Positions 17,986 to 28,266 are shown, counted from the stretch's first letter. The stretch is DNA of 64,000 nt from Pseudomonadota bacterium (GCA_020161655.1 JAIUPC010000012.1:531740-595739), one strand, 5' to 3'. A program made the numbers and translations. Notes: generated by a model not told the origin, from the letters alone.

Positions 17986-19839
17986 ATGTCGACCCCGCTC
18001 CGCAGCAAGAAACGCGGAAACACCCTCATCTGGGCTTTGATGGCGATGCTGATGCTCGGGCTCGTCGGCTTCGGGACCGACAACTTCGGCGGATCGACCC
18101 AGTCGATCGGCAGCGTCGGCAAAAAGGACATCGACCTCAGGGACTATGCCCGCGCCGTCCAGCGCGAGATGCAGGCGACCTCGGCCCAGATGGGCCAACC
18201 GGTGAACTTCGCGATGGCCCAGCAGCTTGGCATCGACCAGAGCGTGCTGGCGCGCCTTCTGGCCTCGGCGGCACTTGAGGGCGAGGCCGACCGGCTTGGC
18301 CTGTCCGTCGGCGACGGCGCGGTGCGTGACCGACTCGCCTCTTTCACCGCCTTCAACGGCCTCGACGGCAAGTTCGACCGCGAGGCCTACAAGCTGGCGC
18401 TACAGCGCGAGGGGATGACGGAGGGCGATTTCGAAGGCAAGCTGCGCAACGAGGCGGCGCGGACGATCCTGCAAAGTGCCGCCCTCGGCGCCACCACCTC
18501 GCCCGCGATCCTCGATGACCGGATCACCGCCTGGGCCACCGAAACGCGGGACTTCACCCTTGCCGAACTGATCCCCTCCGACCTGCCGGCGCCGGTTGCC
18601 GCCCCCACCGAGGATCAGATCAAGGCCTATTACGAAGCCCAGCCTCAGCCCTATACGAAGCCCGAGACGCGGCGCATCACCTATGTCTGGCTCTCGCCCG
18701 AAATGCTTGCCGACAAGGTCCAGCTTGACGAGGCGGCGCTCCGCAAGAGCTATGAAGATCGCATCAAGGAATTCGTGACACCGGAACGCCGGCTGGTCGA
18801 AAAGCTCGTCTATCCCGACATGGCCGCTGCCGAAGCTGCGAAGACGCGGCTCGACAAGGGTGAGGTCGATTTCGCCGGGCTGGCCAAGGAGCGCGGGCTG
18901 GAGCTTGCGGATTTGGACCTTGGCGAAGTGTCGAAGGAAGACCTCGGGCCTGCGGGCGATGCTGTCTTCGCGCTGACCGCGCCTGGCATCGCCGGCCCCA
19001 TCGACACCGACCTCGGCCCCGCCCTCTTCGCGATGAACGGCATCCTCGATGCGCAGGAGGTTACCTTCGAGGAAGCGCGCGAGGATCTGTCCTCCGAAGC
19101 GCAGTTCGATCAGGCGCGGCGGATGATCGCGGAAGAGAACGACACGCTTCAGGACCTTCTGGCCAGCGGCGCCACGCTTGAGGATGTCACCAAGGAAAGC
19201 GACATGCAGCTTTTCACCATCGAGTTCGACGCGACGACGCAGGACGGCATCGCCGCCTATGCGCCCTTCCGCGATGCCGCGCTGAAAGCGAAGGAAGGTG
19301 ATTTCCCGGCCCTCACCGCGCTTGACGACGGCGGGGTCTTTGCCCTCAGGCTCGACGGGATCGACCCGCCGGCGCTGAGGCCGCTCGACGAGGTGCGCGA
19401 TCAGGTGGTGGCCGACTGGGCGAAGGCCGAGACTCTGGCGGCACTTGGCCGGCTCGCGACCGAGACTGCCGGGAAATTTTCCGATCCCACCCTTCTTGAA
19501 TCCTCGGGCCTCGTGACCACCCGCTATGACGATTTCGCACGGGGCGGCTTCATCGACGGGGCGCCGCCGGAAGTGGCGGAGAAGGTTTTCGTGATGGAAC
19601 CCGGCAAGACGGCTGTGGTCGAGGCGGCGGGGCAGGTCTTTCTCCTCGGCCTGCGCCAGGTGAACGCCGCCGATCTGGCAACGCCCGAAGTGCAGCAGTT
19701 CCACAAGCAGGTGGATGAACAGCTGTCGCAGGCTCTGTCGCAGGACATGTTCCAGCTCTTCACCCAGACCATCGAGACCCGCGCGGGCATCCAGCTCGAT
19801 CAGGCGGCGATTGCTGCCGTCAACGCGCAACTGAACTGA
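17986..19839 (+). CDS. ppiD: PpiD-like periplasmic folding factor (SurA_N/parvulin type)
   Basis: 617 residues with one N-terminal membrane anchor (about 14–32, NTLIWALMAMLMLGLVGFG) and a large periplasmic part. Residues 40–180 match the SurA/PpiD N-terminal chaperone domain. The parvulin-type peptidyl-prolyl isomerase region lies at roughly 260–355 (FVTPERRLVEKLVYP, then DLGPAGDAVFAL and GPIDTDLGPALFAM). It has the layout of PpiD, an inner-membrane chaperone acting on exported proteins. trpE begins four bases after its stop, so trpE is probably expressed from the ppiD transcript. Confidence 0.9.
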   Translation: MSTPLRSKKRGNTLIWALMAMLMLGLVGFGTDNFGGSTQSIGSVGKKDIDLRDYARAVQREMQATSAQMGQPVNFAMAQQLGIDQSVLARLLASAALEGEADRLGLSVGDGAVRDRLASFTAFNGLDGKFDREAYKLALQREGMTEGDFEGKLRNEAARTILQSAALGATTSPAILDDRITAWATETRDFTLAELIPSDLPAPVAAPTEDQIKAYYEAQPQPYTKPETRRITYVWLSPEMLADKVQLDEAALRKSYEDRIKEFVTPERRLVEKLVYPDMAAAEAAKTRLDKGEVDFAGLAKERGLELADLDLGEVSKEDLGPAGDAVFALTAPGIAGPIDTDLGPALFAMNGILDAQEVTFEEAREDLSSEAQFDQARRMIAEENDTLQDLLASGATLEDVTKESDMQLFTIEFDATTQDGIAAYAPFRDAALKAKEGDFPALTALDDGGVFALRLDGIDPPALRPLDEVRDQVVADWAKAETLAALGRLATETAGKFSDPTLLESSGLVTTRYDDFARGGFIDGAPPEVAEKVFVMEPGKTAVVEAAGQVFLLGLRQVNAADLATPEVQQFHKQVDEQLSQALSQDMFQLFTQTIETRAGIQLDQAAIAAVNAQLN

Positions 19840-19843
19840 GGCC

Positions 19844-21355
19844 ATGTCGCTGACCCCTTCCTTCGCAGACTTCGAGGCCGGCTGGGCCGCGGGTCACAAC
19901 CAGCTGGTCTACACAAGGCTCGCCGCCGATCTAGACACGCCGGTTTCGCTGATGCTGAAGCTCGCCGGAGCCCAGCCGATGAGCTTCATGCTGGAATCGG
20001 TGACGGGCGGCGAAGTGCGCGGTCGATATTCGGTCATCGGCATGAAGCCCGACGTGATCTGGGATTGCCGGGGCACCGAAAGCCGGATCAACCGGCAAGC
20101 GCGGTTCGATGCCGAGGCGTTCGAGTCCCTGCCCGGCCATCCGTTCGAGACGCTTCGCGCCCTCATCGCCGAAAGCCGGATGGAGATGCCCGAGGGTATC
20201 CCCGCCATCGCGGCGGGGCTCTTCGGCTATCTCGGCTATGACATGATCCGGCTGGTTGAACATCTGCCGAACGTCAGGCCCGACCCGATCGGCGTGCCGG
20301 ATGCGGTGCTGATGCGGCCCACCATTGTCGCTGTCCTTGACGGCGTGAAGGGCGAGGTGACGGTCTGTTCGCCCGCCTGGGCCAATTCCGGCCTTTCGGC
20401 CCGCGCCGCCTATGCCCAGGCGGCCGAGCGGGTGATGGACGCGGTGCGCGACCTGGATCGCCAGCCGGCGGGCGATGGCCGCTCGCTCGGCGATGTTACC
20501 CATCTCGGCGAGCTTCGGTCGAACTTCACGCCCGAGGGCTATCGCGCGGCGGTGGAGAAGGCCAAGGACTACATCCGCGCCGGCGACATCTTCCAGGTGG
20601 TGCCGTCGCAGCGTTGGACGGCCGATTTCACCCTGCCGCCCTTCGCGCTTTACCGGTCGCTCCGGCGCACCAACCCGTCGCCGTTTCTCACCTTCTTCAA
20701 CCTCGGCGGGTTCCACATCGTCGGTGCCTCGCCTGAAATCCTTGTGCGGCTCCGGGCCGGCGAGGTCACGATCCGCCCCATCGCCGGCACCCGTCCGCGC
20801 GGGCTTACCCCTGAGGACGACAAGGCCCATGAGGCCGATCTTCTGTCCGACAAGAAGGAACTGGCGGAGCATCTGATGCTTCTCGACCTTGGCCGCAACG
20901 ATGTGGGCCGGGTGGCGAAGGTCGGCACCGTGCGCCCGACCGAAAAGTTCATCATCGAGCGCTATTCCCACGTCATGCACATCGTCTCGAACGTGGTCGG
21001 AGAGATCCGCGACGATCAGGATGCGCTGTCGGCCCTTCTCGCCGGCCTGCCAGCCGGAACCGTCTCCGGCGCGCCAAAAGTCCGGGCGATGGAGATCATC
21101 GACGAGCTGGAGCCGGAAAAGCGCGGCATCTATGGCGGCGGCGTCGGCTATTTCGCCGCCAACGGCGAGATGGACATGTGCATCGCGCTTCGGACCGCCG
21201 TGGTGAAGGACGACAAGCTTTATATTCAGGCCGGGGGCGGTGTCGTCTACGACAGCGACCCTGAATCCGAGCTTCAGGAAACCATCAACAAGTCGAAGGC
21301 GCTGAAGATGGCGGCGGAGAATGCCGGCCTCTTCGTCGGGCGCGGCAACAGCTGA
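19844..21355 (+). CDS. trpE: Anthranilate synthase component I
   Basis: Chorismate-to-anthranilate enzyme of tryptophan synthesis, 503 residues. Key segments: SFMLESVTGGEVRGRYSVIG (the tryptophan feedback site, LLES in many homologs, here MLES), SPFLTFFNLGGFHIVGASPE, IRPIAGTRPRG, LLDLGRNDVGRVAKVGTV, and the C-terminal GGGVVYDSDPESE. Component II (trpG) is not fused and lies 2 kb downstream, beyond an oppositely transcribed gene. Confidence 0.97.
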   Translation: MSLTPSFADFEAGWAAGHNQLVYTRLAADLDTPVSLMLKLAGAQPMSFMLESVTGGEVRGRYSVIGMKPDVIWDCRGTESRINRQARFDAEAFESLPGHPFETLRALIAESRMEMPEGIPAIAAGLFGYLGYDMIRLVEHLPNVRPDPIGVPDAVLMRPTIVAVLDGVKGEVTVCSPAWANSGLSARAAYAQAAERVMDAVRDLDRQPAGDGRSLGDVTHLGELRSNFTPEGYRAAVEKAKDYIRAGDIFQVVPSQRWTADFTLPPFALYRSLRRTNPSPFLTFFNLGGFHIVGASPEILVRLRAGEVTIRPIAGTRPRGLTPEDDKAHEADLLSDKKELAEHLMLLDLGRNDVGRVAKVGTVRPTEKFIIERYSHVMHIVSNVVGEIRDDQDALSALLAGLPAGTVSGAPKVRAMEIIDELEPEKRGIYGGGVGYFAANGEMDMCIALRTAVVKDDKLYIQAGGGVVYDSDPESELQETINKSKALKMAAENAGLFVGRGNS

Positions 21356-21371
21356 CCCGCAGGCCCGCCCC

Positions 21372-23243
21372 TCAAGGGGCGAGCACTGCCGACAGCGGGC
21401 CGATCACCGCCACTTTCTCACCCGCCTCGATCCAGCCCCTGAGGGCCGCGACCGTCTCGGGGGAGGCCTTGCCGAGGATCACGATACTGCCGCCCCGCGC
21501 CGCGTCGAAGGCCGCGCGGTCAAGAAGGCGCTTCATCGCCGCCTCGTCCTGCCCCTCTTCATCAAGCAACCGGGCAATGCCGGCATAGGCGACCCCGGCC
21601 CGTTCCGCTGCCTGCCGCCCCGGATTGAGGCCGCGCACGGCGGTGACAAGCCCCCTGCCCTCGGTCGCCAGCAAGGAAGCGATATGCTGGGCGGCGCGCC
21701 GGTCGCTGTTCAGGGCCGACCCCGGCCCGGCGACGAGTGCGACGGATTCGGGCAAGGTCTGGACATAGCCCTGATAGCTCACCTCAAGATCGCTGGGCGT
21801 GGCACCCTCGGGCATCGCCGGCGCGAGGATCGCGACCTCATCGCCCGAAAGCCGGTAGGTCTGGGCCAGCACCGCGACGCCGGGCTTTTCGGGATCGAGC
21901 GCGATGGTCACCGGCGCGCCGATGGCGGCGACCGCCTCGGCGTCGGCTGCTGCACCTGAGCCATCGTCGGTCAGGACGACGGCGATGATCGGCTTGCCCT
22001 CGGGATTGTCGAAGGCGGCGCCGAACCGGGCGACGGCGGTATCCGGCGCGACTTCCGCCGCCTCTGCCGGGTCGGCGGCGTCGGGCGCCGGCGCCGGTTC
22101 AACCACGCCGATGCGCGGCAGGCGGTTGACCTGCACGCCGGGCACCTTCTGCGTGAAACCTACTTCCGGACCCGAGGCGGCACCGATGGGCGGCTGTGGC
22201 GCCACGTCGATGATGATGGGTCCGTTCCCGGTCGCGTTCCCGGCCCCCGGCGAGATGATGCGCGGCTTGATCGCGGCAGAGGCGCCCTCGTCGGGTGCCG
22301 GCACGATGGCCTCACCGGTTTCAGGCTGGGCCTCCGGCGCGGGCGTGATGATCTGCGGCAGCGGCGCTGCGATCTCGGCCTCCGGCTCCGGCACGGATTC
22401 CTCGGCCACCTCGGGGGCTGGTTCCGGCTGAGGCTCAGGGGCCGCTTCCGGTGCGGGCGCTGGCTGAGCCTCCGCGGTCGGCTGCGGTGCAGGCTCGGCG
22501 GTCGCCGCGGTCTCTGTCTCCGGTGCTGCCGGCGCAAGATCAGGCAGGACGGCTTCGCCGGGCGGCGGCACCGGCACGGCGGTGTCGCCCGCCGGAGCCT
22601 CGGCAATGGCTTCCGGCTGCGGCGCCGGTTCGGCGATGGCGGCGGGCGCGCTCGCCGGGCTTTCCGGCGGCGCGGCAGGCAGAAGTTCGGTCAATGCCGG
22701 GCCGGTATCGGCTGAGGGGGCGACGACTGCCGGCGCAGCGCTGGCGGCGGGTGCTGGCTGCGGCGCCGGCAGGACCGGGGTTTCTTCCGGCTTGGCGCGG
22801 TTGAACTCCGACCCGGCCGGAACCTCCACCACCGGGGTTTCAGGCTGCGGCGCGACAGAGGCGGTTTCCGTTTCAGGCGCGGGCGCTTCCGGTGCGGGCG
22901 CTGGAGCGGTTGCGGCGGGGGCTGGTTCCGGTTCATCAGTCGGCGCGGGTTCCGCGCTCGCAATGGGCGCTTCGGCACCGGGAGCTTCTGCGGCGGGTGC
23001 CACTGGCTCCGGCGCGGGCTCGACCGTCTCTGCGGCAACCTCTTCCGCAGGCGCAGGCTGCGGCGCCTCCACCGGTGCTTCTTCAGCCGGCACCGGGGCC
23101 GGCGTGATCGGCACGGCCTCCGCCGTTTCCGGCGCGGGCGGCGCCAGCGGCGCCACCGGCGGCATCATCAGCGAAAGCGCGGACACGCTCACGCTTGAAA
23201 ACAGCGCTCCGGCGAGCAAGCCGACTACATAACCTCTGCCCAC
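21372..23243 (-). CDS. Divergent polysaccharide deacetylase family protein
   Basis: I chose the GTG at 23243 (MGRGYVVGLLAGALFSSV) because GGAGG lies five bases upstream; an ATG at 23261 has a poorly placed ribosome site. That gives 623 residues. An N-terminal membrane anchor is followed by some 350 residues of Pro/Ala/Glu-rich low-complexity linker, then a C-terminal globular domain (PIIAVVLTDDGSG, PVTIALDPEKPG, VSYQGYVQTLP, GGSIVILGKASPETV). The C-terminal part matches the divergent polysaccharide deacetylase (YibQ-like) family, whose activity is not firmly established. It is transcribed against the trp genes, between trpE and trpG. Confidence 0.8.
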   Translation of the reverse strand: MGRGYVVGLLAGALFSSVSVSALSLMMPPVAPLAPPAPETAEAVPITPAPVPAEEAPVEAPQPAPAEEVAAETVEPAPEPVAPAAEAPGAEAPIASAEPAPTDEPEPAPAATAPAPAPEAPAPETETASVAPQPETPVVEVPAGSEFNRAKPEETPVLPAPQPAPAASAAPAVVAPSADTGPALTELLPAAPPESPASAPAAIAEPAPQPEAIAEAPAGDTAVPVPPPGEAVLPDLAPAAPETETAATAEPAPQPTAEAQPAPAPEAAPEPQPEPAPEVAEESVPEPEAEIAAPLPQIITPAPEAQPETGEAIVPAPDEGASAAIKPRIISPGAGNATGNGPIIIDVAPQPPIGAASGPEVGFTQKVPGVQVNRLPRIGVVEPAPAPDAADPAEAAEVAPDTAVARFGAAFDNPEGKPIIAVVLTDDGSGAAADAEAVAAIGAPVTIALDPEKPGVAVLAQTYRLSGDEVAILAPAMPEGATPSDLEVSYQGYVQTLPESVALVAGPGSALNSDRRAAQHIASLLATEGRGLVTAVRGLNPGRQAAERAGVAYAGIARLLDEEGQDEAAMKRLLDRAAFDAARGGSIVILGKASPETVAALRGWIEAGEKVAVIGPLSAVLAP

Positions 23244-23377
23244 GTCTGCCTCCGACGCCATATCCTTGTTTTGCCCGCATCCTGCCTTGACCCGGCGGCG
23301 CGGCTCTGCCCATGTATAGCCCGACATTCAGGCGTATTCATCCCCCGATTGCGCCTGCCCATGACGAAGGCCCGAAG

Positions 23378-23971
23378 ATGCTGCTTCTGATCGACAATTA
23401 CGACAGCTTTACCTACAACCTCGTCCACTATTTCGGCGAGCTTGGGGCCGATGTCGTGGTGCGCCGCAACGATGCCCTGGACGTGCAGGAGGCGATGGCG
23501 ATGAACCCCGCCGCGATCATCCTGTCGCCCGGCCCCTGCACCCCGAACGAGGCGGGCATCTGCCTTGCACTGACCGAAGCCGCCGCCGAGACGCGGACGC
23601 CGCTTCTTGGCGTCTGTCTTGGTCATCAGACCATTGGCCAGGCATTTGGCGGCGACGTGATCCGCTGCCATGAGATCGTGCATGGCAAGATGGGGACGAT
23701 GCTCCATGCCGGAAAGGGCGTCTTCGCCGGCCTGCCCTCGCCCTTCCTCGCCACGCGCTATCATTCGCTGATCGTCAACCGCGCGACCTTGCCCGAGAGC
23801 CTGGAAGTCACCGCGTGGCTTGAGGATGGCACGATCATGGGCCTCAGGCACCGCGACCTGCCGATCGAGGGCGTGCAGTTCCACCCCGAATCCATCGCCT
23901 CCGAACATGGCCACCAGATGCTGCGGAATTTCCTGACGGGCGCGAAGGTGCCGCTGACGGTGCCGGCATGA
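23378..23971 (+). CDS. trpG: Anthranilate synthase component II (glutamine amidotransferase)
   Basis: 197 residues from the ATG at 23378, with GAAGG upstream; an earlier in-frame ATG at 23312 adds a non-homologous tail. Class I amidotransferase triad: Cys in [10 protein letters not shown] and His/Glu in FHPESIAS. It supplies ammonia to TrpE. The stop overlaps the trpD start by four bases (ATGA). The gene shares a 134-bp divergent promoter region with the polysaccharide deacetylase-like gene. Confidence 0.96.
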   Translation: MLLLIDNYDSFTYNLVHYFGELGADVVVRRNDALDVQEAMAMNPAAIILSPGPCTPNEAGICLALTEAAAETRTPLLGVCLGHQTIGQAFGGDVIRCHEIVHGKMGTMLHAGKGVFAGLPSPFLATRYHSLIVNRATLPESLEVTAWLEDGTIMGLRHRDLPIEGVQFHPESIASEHGHQMLRNFLTGAKVPLTVPA

Positions 23972-24987
23972 CCATTGCCGACATCCGGCCCCTGATCGGC
24001 ATCGCCGCCGACCGGCCCCTGACCCGGGCCGAGGCGGAAGCCGCCTTCGAGGCGCTTTTCGAAGGGGCCGCGACGCCGTCACAGATGGGCGGCCTCCTGA
24101 TGGCGCTCAGGACTCGCGGCGAGACGGTGGAAGAGATTGCCGCCGCCGCCCGCGTGATGCGGTCGAAATGCAATGCGGTGAAGGCGCCGGCGGGGGCGAT
24201 GGACATCGTCGGCACCGGCGGCGACGGCAAGGGCACGCTCAACATCTCCACCGCGACGGCCTTTGTCGTGGCGGGCGCCGGCGTGCCGGTCGCCAAGCAC
24301 GGCAACCGCAACCTTTCGTCGAAATCCGGCGCGGCGGATGCACTGACCCAGCTTGGCATAAACGTGATGGTCGGCCCGGAAGCCGTTGAAGCGGCACTGG
24401 AAAGTTGCGGCATCGCCTTCATGATGGCGCCGATGCATCACCCCGCGATCCGCCATGTCATGCCGACGCGGTCGGAGCTTGGGACGCGGACCGTCTTCAA
24501 CCTTCTCGGCCCGCTGACAAACCCCGCCGGGGTGAAGCGGCAGTTGACGGGCGCCTTCGCCCGCGCCTGGATCAGGCCGATGGCCGAGACGCTGGCAGCA
24601 CTCGGATCGGAGCGCGCATGGCTCGTCCATGGCGGCGACGGCACGGATGAGATTTCCATCGCCGGCGTGACGCATGTGGCCGCCCTTGAGGGTGGTGTCG
24701 TGCGCGAGTTCGACCTCCATCCGGAAGAGGCCGGCCTGCCGGTCCATCCCTTCGAGGCGGTCCTTGGCGGCACGCCGGAGGAAAACACCGTGGCGCTCCG
24801 CGCGCTGCTGGCCGGGGCAACGGGTGCCTACCGCGATGCCGTCTGCCTGAATGCGGCGGCGGCACTGGTGATCGCCGGCAAGGCCACGGACTTGAAGGAC
24901 GGCGTAGCGCAAGCGCGGGAAAGCATCGACAGAGGTAGGGCGGCGGAAAAGGTCGCGGCTCTGGCCCGTGCCGTTCCCTTGCAATGA
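23968..24987 (+). CDS. trpD: Anthranilate phosphoribosyltransferase
   Basis: Second step of tryptophan synthesis, 339 residues. The PRPP-binding motif [14 protein letters not shown] is near residue 88, with [17 protein letters not shown] and [17 protein letters not shown] further on. Four-base overlaps at both ends couple it with trpG before and ung after. Confidence 0.97.
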   Translation: MTIADIRPLIGIAADRPLTRAEAEAAFEALFEGAATPSQMGGLLMALRTRGETVEEIAAAARVMRSKCNAVKAPAGAMDIVGTGGDGKGTLNISTATAFVVAGAGVPVAKHGNRNLSSKSGAADALTQLGINVMVGPEAVEAALESCGIAFMMAPMHHPAIRHVMPTRSELGTRTVFNLLGPLTNPAGVKRQLTGAFARAWIRPMAETLAALGSERAWLVHGGDGTDEISIAGVTHVAALEGGVVREFDLHPEEAGLPVHPFEAVLGGTPEENTVALRALLAGATGAYRDAVCLNAAAALVIAGKATDLKDGVAQARESIDRGRAAEKVAALARAVPLQ

Positions 24988-25622
24988 TCCGCGAAGGCTG
25001 GTCCGGTCTGCCCTTCTTCGCGAAGGATTGGCCGGGCATCGAGGCGCAGCTGGCGGCGGAACCAGGCCCGGTCTATCCGCCCAAGGACCGCATCTTCGCC
25101 GCGCTCGATATCTGCCCGCCCGAGGCGGTGCGCGTGGTGATCCTCGGCCAAGACCCCTACCACACCAAAGGCAAGGCCGACGGGCTGGCCTTCTCGATCC
25201 CGTCGGGGTTTCCCGGCAGGCTCGACAGTCTTGGCAATATCTTCAAGGAGTTGCAGGCCGATCTTGGCGTGACGCGCACGCGGACCGACCTTGACGACTG
25301 GGCGCGGCAGGGCGTGCTCTTGCTCAACACCGCGCTGACGGTGCGCGAGGGCGAGGCGCAGTCCCACAAGAAGATCGGCTGGGAGAAGCTTGTTGCCGAA
25401 GTGCTGGCAGAGATCGACCGAAGCCCCCGCGCCTGCCTTCTCTGGGGCGGCCCGGCGCAGAAACTCGGGTCGCGGCATCTGACCAACCCCGGCCATCTGA
25501 GGGTCGAGACGGCACACCCCTCGCCGCTGTCCGGCCATCGCGGCTTCTTCGGCTCGCGCCCCTTCAGCCGGGTGAACGGCTGGCTGGTGGCGCAAGGCGG
25601 GACGCCGATCGACTGGGGCTAA
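24984..25622 (+). CDS. ung: Uracil-DNA glycosylase (family 1)
   Basis: Removes uracil from DNA at the start of base-excision repair. 212 residues, slightly short for the family. The water-activating motif [17 protein letters not shown] is near residue 55 (most family members have GQDPYHxxGQAHGL) and the DNA-intercalating motif [18 protein letters not shown] is near 177. Its ATG overlaps the trpD stop by four bases, so a DNA-repair gene is embedded in the trp operon between trpD and trpC. Confidence 0.94.
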   Translation: MIREGWSGLPFFAKDWPGIEAQLAAEPGPVYPPKDRIFAALDICPPEAVRVVILGQDPYHTKGKADGLAFSIPSGFPGRLDSLGNIFKELQADLGVTRTRTDLDDWARQGVLLLNTALTVREGEAQSHKKIGWEKLVAEVLAEIDRSPRACLLWGGPAQKLGSRHLTNPGHLRVETAHPSPLSGHRGFFGSRPFSRVNGWLVAQGGTPIDWG

Positions 25623-25632
25623 GGGCGGAAGT

Positions 25633-25655
25633 GGGTATTTGGGCAACGAAGAAGC
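25633..25655 (+). repeat. Dispersed intergenic element, copy 2 (tail only)
   Basis: 23 bases: GGGTATTT, GGG, CAACGAAGAAGC, starting 11 bases after the ung stop and ending 41 bases before trpC. Unlike copies 1 and 4 it has no strong GC hairpin in front. Confidence 0.7.
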
Positions 25656-25695
25656 AGGGGCTTTTCCGGGCGGGATGCGAAGGGTAAGACGGGGC

Positions 25696-26493
25696 ATGGA
25701 TATTCTCGAGAAGATCAAGGCCTACAAGCTGGACGAGATCGCCGCCGCCAAGCACGCGCGGCCTTTGGCAGAGGTCGAGGCGGCGGCACGTGCGGCCGGG
25801 CCAGCGCGCGGTTTCGACGCTGCGCTGGCGCGGGCTGAGGCGACTGGCTACGGGCTGATTGCGGAGATCAAGAAGGCTTCACCTTCCAAAGGTTTGATCC
25901 GGGCGGATTTCGATCCGCCGGCGCTGGCGCGGGCCTATGAGGTCGGTGGCGCCACCTGCTTGTCGGTCCTGACCGATGCGCCGTCCTTTCAGGGCGCGTT
26001 GGAGTTCCTGACGGCGGCGCGGGGGGCCGTGGCCATTCCGGCGCTGAGGAAGGATTTCCTCTACGACACCTATCAGGTCGCCGAAGCGCGGGCTTGGGGC
26101 GCGGATTGCATCCTCATCATCATGGCCTCGGTCGACGACGCCTTGGCGGCCGAGCTTGAAGCGGCGGCGCGAGACTGGGGCATGGATGCGCTGATCGAGG
26201 TGCATGACGAGGGCGAAATGGAGCGGGCGCTCAGGCTTTCCTCGCCGCTCATCGGCGTGAACAACCGCAATCTCAAGACCTTCGAGGTCACGCTTGAGAC
26301 GACGCGGAGGCTGGCGCCGATGCTGCCGAAGGGCCGGCGACTGGTCTGTGAGAGCGGGCTTTTCACGCCGGCGGACCTTGCCGAGATGGCGGCTTGCGGC
26401 GCGCGGTCCTTCCTCATCGGCGAAAGCCTGATGCGGCAGGCGGATGTCGCGGCAGCGACGCGGGCGATCCTTGCCGATCCGGTTGGAGTCTAG
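25696..26493 (+). CDS. trpC: Indole-3-glycerol phosphate synthase
   Basis: 265 residues from the ATG at 25696 ([16 protein letters not shown]). The open frame reaches back to 25639 but that part overlaps the dispersed repeat. TIM-barrel marks: [53 protein letters not shown] and [11 protein letters not shown]. Not fused to TrpF. moaC follows after three bases. Confidence 0.97.
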   Translation: MDILEKIKAYKLDEIAAAKHARPLAEVEAAARAAGPARGFDAALARAEATGYGLIAEIKKASPSKGLIRADFDPPALARAYEVGGATCLSVLTDAPSFQGALEFLTAARGAVAIPALRKDFLYDTYQVAEARAWGADCILIIMASVDDALAAELEAAARDWGMDALIEVHDEGEMERALRLSSPLIGVNNRNLKTFEVTLETTRRLAPMLPKGRRLVCESGLFTPADLAEMAACGARSFLIGESLMRQADVAAATRAILADPVGV

Positions 26494-26496
26494 GCC

Positions 26497-26970
26497 ATGC
26501 CTCTGACGCATTTCGACGATCAGGGCCGGGCGCATATGGTCGATGTCTCCGACAAGGCGGTGACCGACCGTGTGGCGGTGGCCGAGGCTCAGGTCGTGAT
26601 GAAGGCGGAGACGCTGGCGCTGGTGACGGAAGGCCGGGCGAAGAAGGGCGATGTTCTGGGCGTGGCGCGGCTTGCGGGGATCATGGCGGCGAAGCGGACC
26701 TCGGACCTGATCCCGCTCTGTCATCCCCTGCCGATCACCAAGGTTGCGATTGAACTGATCCCCGATGCGGTGCTTCCCGGCGTGCGGATTGAGGCGACGG
26801 TCAAGACCACCGGCCAGACCGGGGTCGAAATGGAGGCGCTGACGGCTGCCTCGGTCGCGGCGCTGACGGTCTATGACATGCTGAAGGCCGCCGAAAAGTC
26901 GATGCGCATCGAAGGCTTGCGCGTCGTCCTGAAAGATGGCGGAAAATCAGGTCGCTACGAGGCGGAGTGA
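26497..26970 (+). CDS. moaC: Cyclic pyranopterin monophosphate synthase
   Basis: Makes cyclic pyranopterin monophosphate, the first stable intermediate of molybdopterin synthesis, acting after MoaA. 157 residues with the family signature [13 protein letters not shown] near residue 72 and [21 protein letters not shown] near 107. It starts three bases after trpC and is followed by moeA, forming a Mo-cofactor pair in the trp–lexA transcript. moaA is not in the window. Confidence 0.97.
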   Translation: MPLTHFDDQGRAHMVDVSDKAVTDRVAVAEAQVVMKAETLALVTEGRAKKGDVLGVARLAGIMAAKRTSDLIPLCHPLPITKVAIELIPDAVLPGVRIEATVKTTGQTGVEMEALTAASVAALTVYDMLKAAEKSMRIEGLRVVLKDGGKSGRYEAE

Positions 26971-26977
26971 AACTACC

Positions 26978-28162
26978 ATGCTGACCGTCGACGAGGCGCT
27001 TTCGAAGCTTTTCGCCCTTTGCCCCAAACTTGAAGTGGAAACTGTGCCGCTTCGCCGGGCGGCGGGCCGGGTGCTGGCGGCGGATGCCGTGGCGCGCCTC
27101 ACGCAGCCGCCCTTCGCCGCCTCGGCGATGGACGGCTATGCGATCCGCGAGGCCGATCATTCCACGGGCGCGAGGCTCTCGGTCATCGGCGAGGCGGCGG
27201 CGGGACGGGGTTTTGCCGGGACCGTCGGCCCGGGCCAGGCGGTGCGCATCTTCACCGGCGCGCCGGTGCCGGGAGGTGCCGAACGTGTGGTCTTGCAGGA
27301 GGATGTGACGCGCGAAGGCGACACGATGACCCTTGGCGACAGGCTTGAGGCCGGCGCCAACATCCGTCCCGCCGGGCAGGATTTCCGCGTGGGCGACCGG
27401 CTGACGGCGCCGAAGCGCCTCAGGCCCGCCGACCTTGGCCTCATCGCCGCGATGAATGTCGCGGAACTGACTGTCACCCGCCGCCCCGTGGTGGCGCTGA
27501 TCGCCACGGGGGATGAGCTGGTGATGCCGGGCGAGGCGCCGGGGCCAGACCAGATCGTCGCCTCGAACAGTTTTGCGCTGGCCGCGATGGCCGAGGCAGA
27601 GGGCGCCGAAGTGCGGCTTTTGCCGATTGCCCGCGATACGGAAGCGAGCCTGCGCTACACCCTGTCGCTCGCCGCCGATGCCGACATGATCGTGACCATC
27701 GGCGGCGCTTCGGTCGGGGACCATGACATCGTCGGCAGGGTCGCGGGTGATCTTGGGCTGGAACGCGCCTTCTGGCGCATCGCCATGCGCCCGGGCAAGC
27801 CGCTGATGGCGGGACGTCTGGCTGGATCGGTGATGCTTGGACTGCCGGGAAACCCGGTTTCATCAATTGTTTGCGGCCATCTCTTCATGCTGCCGATGAT
27901 CCGCGCGATGCAGGGCCTGCCGGCCCGCGCCGCGCCGCGTCAAAGGGCTCGGCTCGGCCAACCGGTCGCCGCCAACGGCCCACGTGAGCATTACATGCGG
28001 GCGAGGTTGCGGCCCGGCGCCGGGTTGCCGGAAATCGTTCCGTTCGAGCGGCAGGACAGCGCGCTCCTCTCGATTCTGACCGAGGCCGATGCGCTTCTGG
28101 TCCGGCCCATTGGCGACGGCCCCCGCGTGGCGGGCGATGAGGTCGAGTATATCGCGATCTGA
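26978..28162 (+). CDS. moeA: Molybdopterin molybdenumtransferase
   Basis: Inserts molybdate into adenylylated molybdopterin. 394 residues from the ATG at 26978 ([16 protein letters not shown]), seven bases after the moaC stop. Motifs: [13 protein letters not shown] near residue 45, GDELV...PDQIVASNS in the middle, [13 protein letters not shown], and GLPGNPVSS near 290. The gene ends 104 bp before lexA. Confidence 0.96.
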   Translation: MLTVDEALSKLFALCPKLEVETVPLRRAAGRVLAADAVARLTQPPFAASAMDGYAIREADHSTGARLSVIGEAAAGRGFAGTVGPGQAVRIFTGAPVPGGAERVVLQEDVTREGDTMTLGDRLEAGANIRPAGQDFRVGDRLTAPKRLRPADLGLIAAMNVAELTVTRRPVVALIATGDELVMPGEAPGPDQIVASNSFALAAMAEAEGAEVRLLPIARDTEASLRYTLSLAADADMIVTIGGASVGDHDIVGRVAGDLGLERAFWRIAMRPGKPLMAGRLAGSVMLGLPGNPVSSIVCGHLFMLPMIRAMQGLPARAAPRQRARLGQPVAANGPREHYMRARLRPGAGLPEIVPFERQDSALLSILTEADALLVRPIGDGPRVAGDEVEYIAI

Positions 28163-28194
28163 CAGGCCGATTGCGCGAGAACCTGCGCAAGTGT

Positions 28195-28223
28195 TTGACA
28201 CAAATCGGGAACGCGGCTAGAAC
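28195..28223 (+). promoter_or_regulatory. Predicted sigma-70 promoter of lexA
   Basis: TTGACA at 28195–28200, a 17-bp spacer, then TAGAAC at 28218–28223 as a –10 element (four of six). The LexA operator lies over the spacer and –10, as expected for autorepression. Confidence 0.6.
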
Positions 28224-28234
28224 ATGTCAGGAAC
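28209..28234 (+). promoter_or_regulatory. LexA (SOS) operator with three phased GAAC repeats
   Basis: GAAC occurs at 28209, 28220 and 28231, each separated by exactly seven bases. This gives two overlapping GAAC-N7-GAAC sites, the alphaproteobacterial LexA box on this strand. It ends 32 bp before the lexA start. Confidence 0.88.
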
Positions 28235-28266
28235 AGTCCGCAACCCGGCATGAGGAAAACAGGCAC

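Noticed and set aside
22100-23150. Apparent short tandem repeats suggestive of a CRISPR or VNTR array
   Set aside because: The similarity is from Ala/Pro/Glu codons in a low-complexity linker; repeats are irregular and lack unique spacers.
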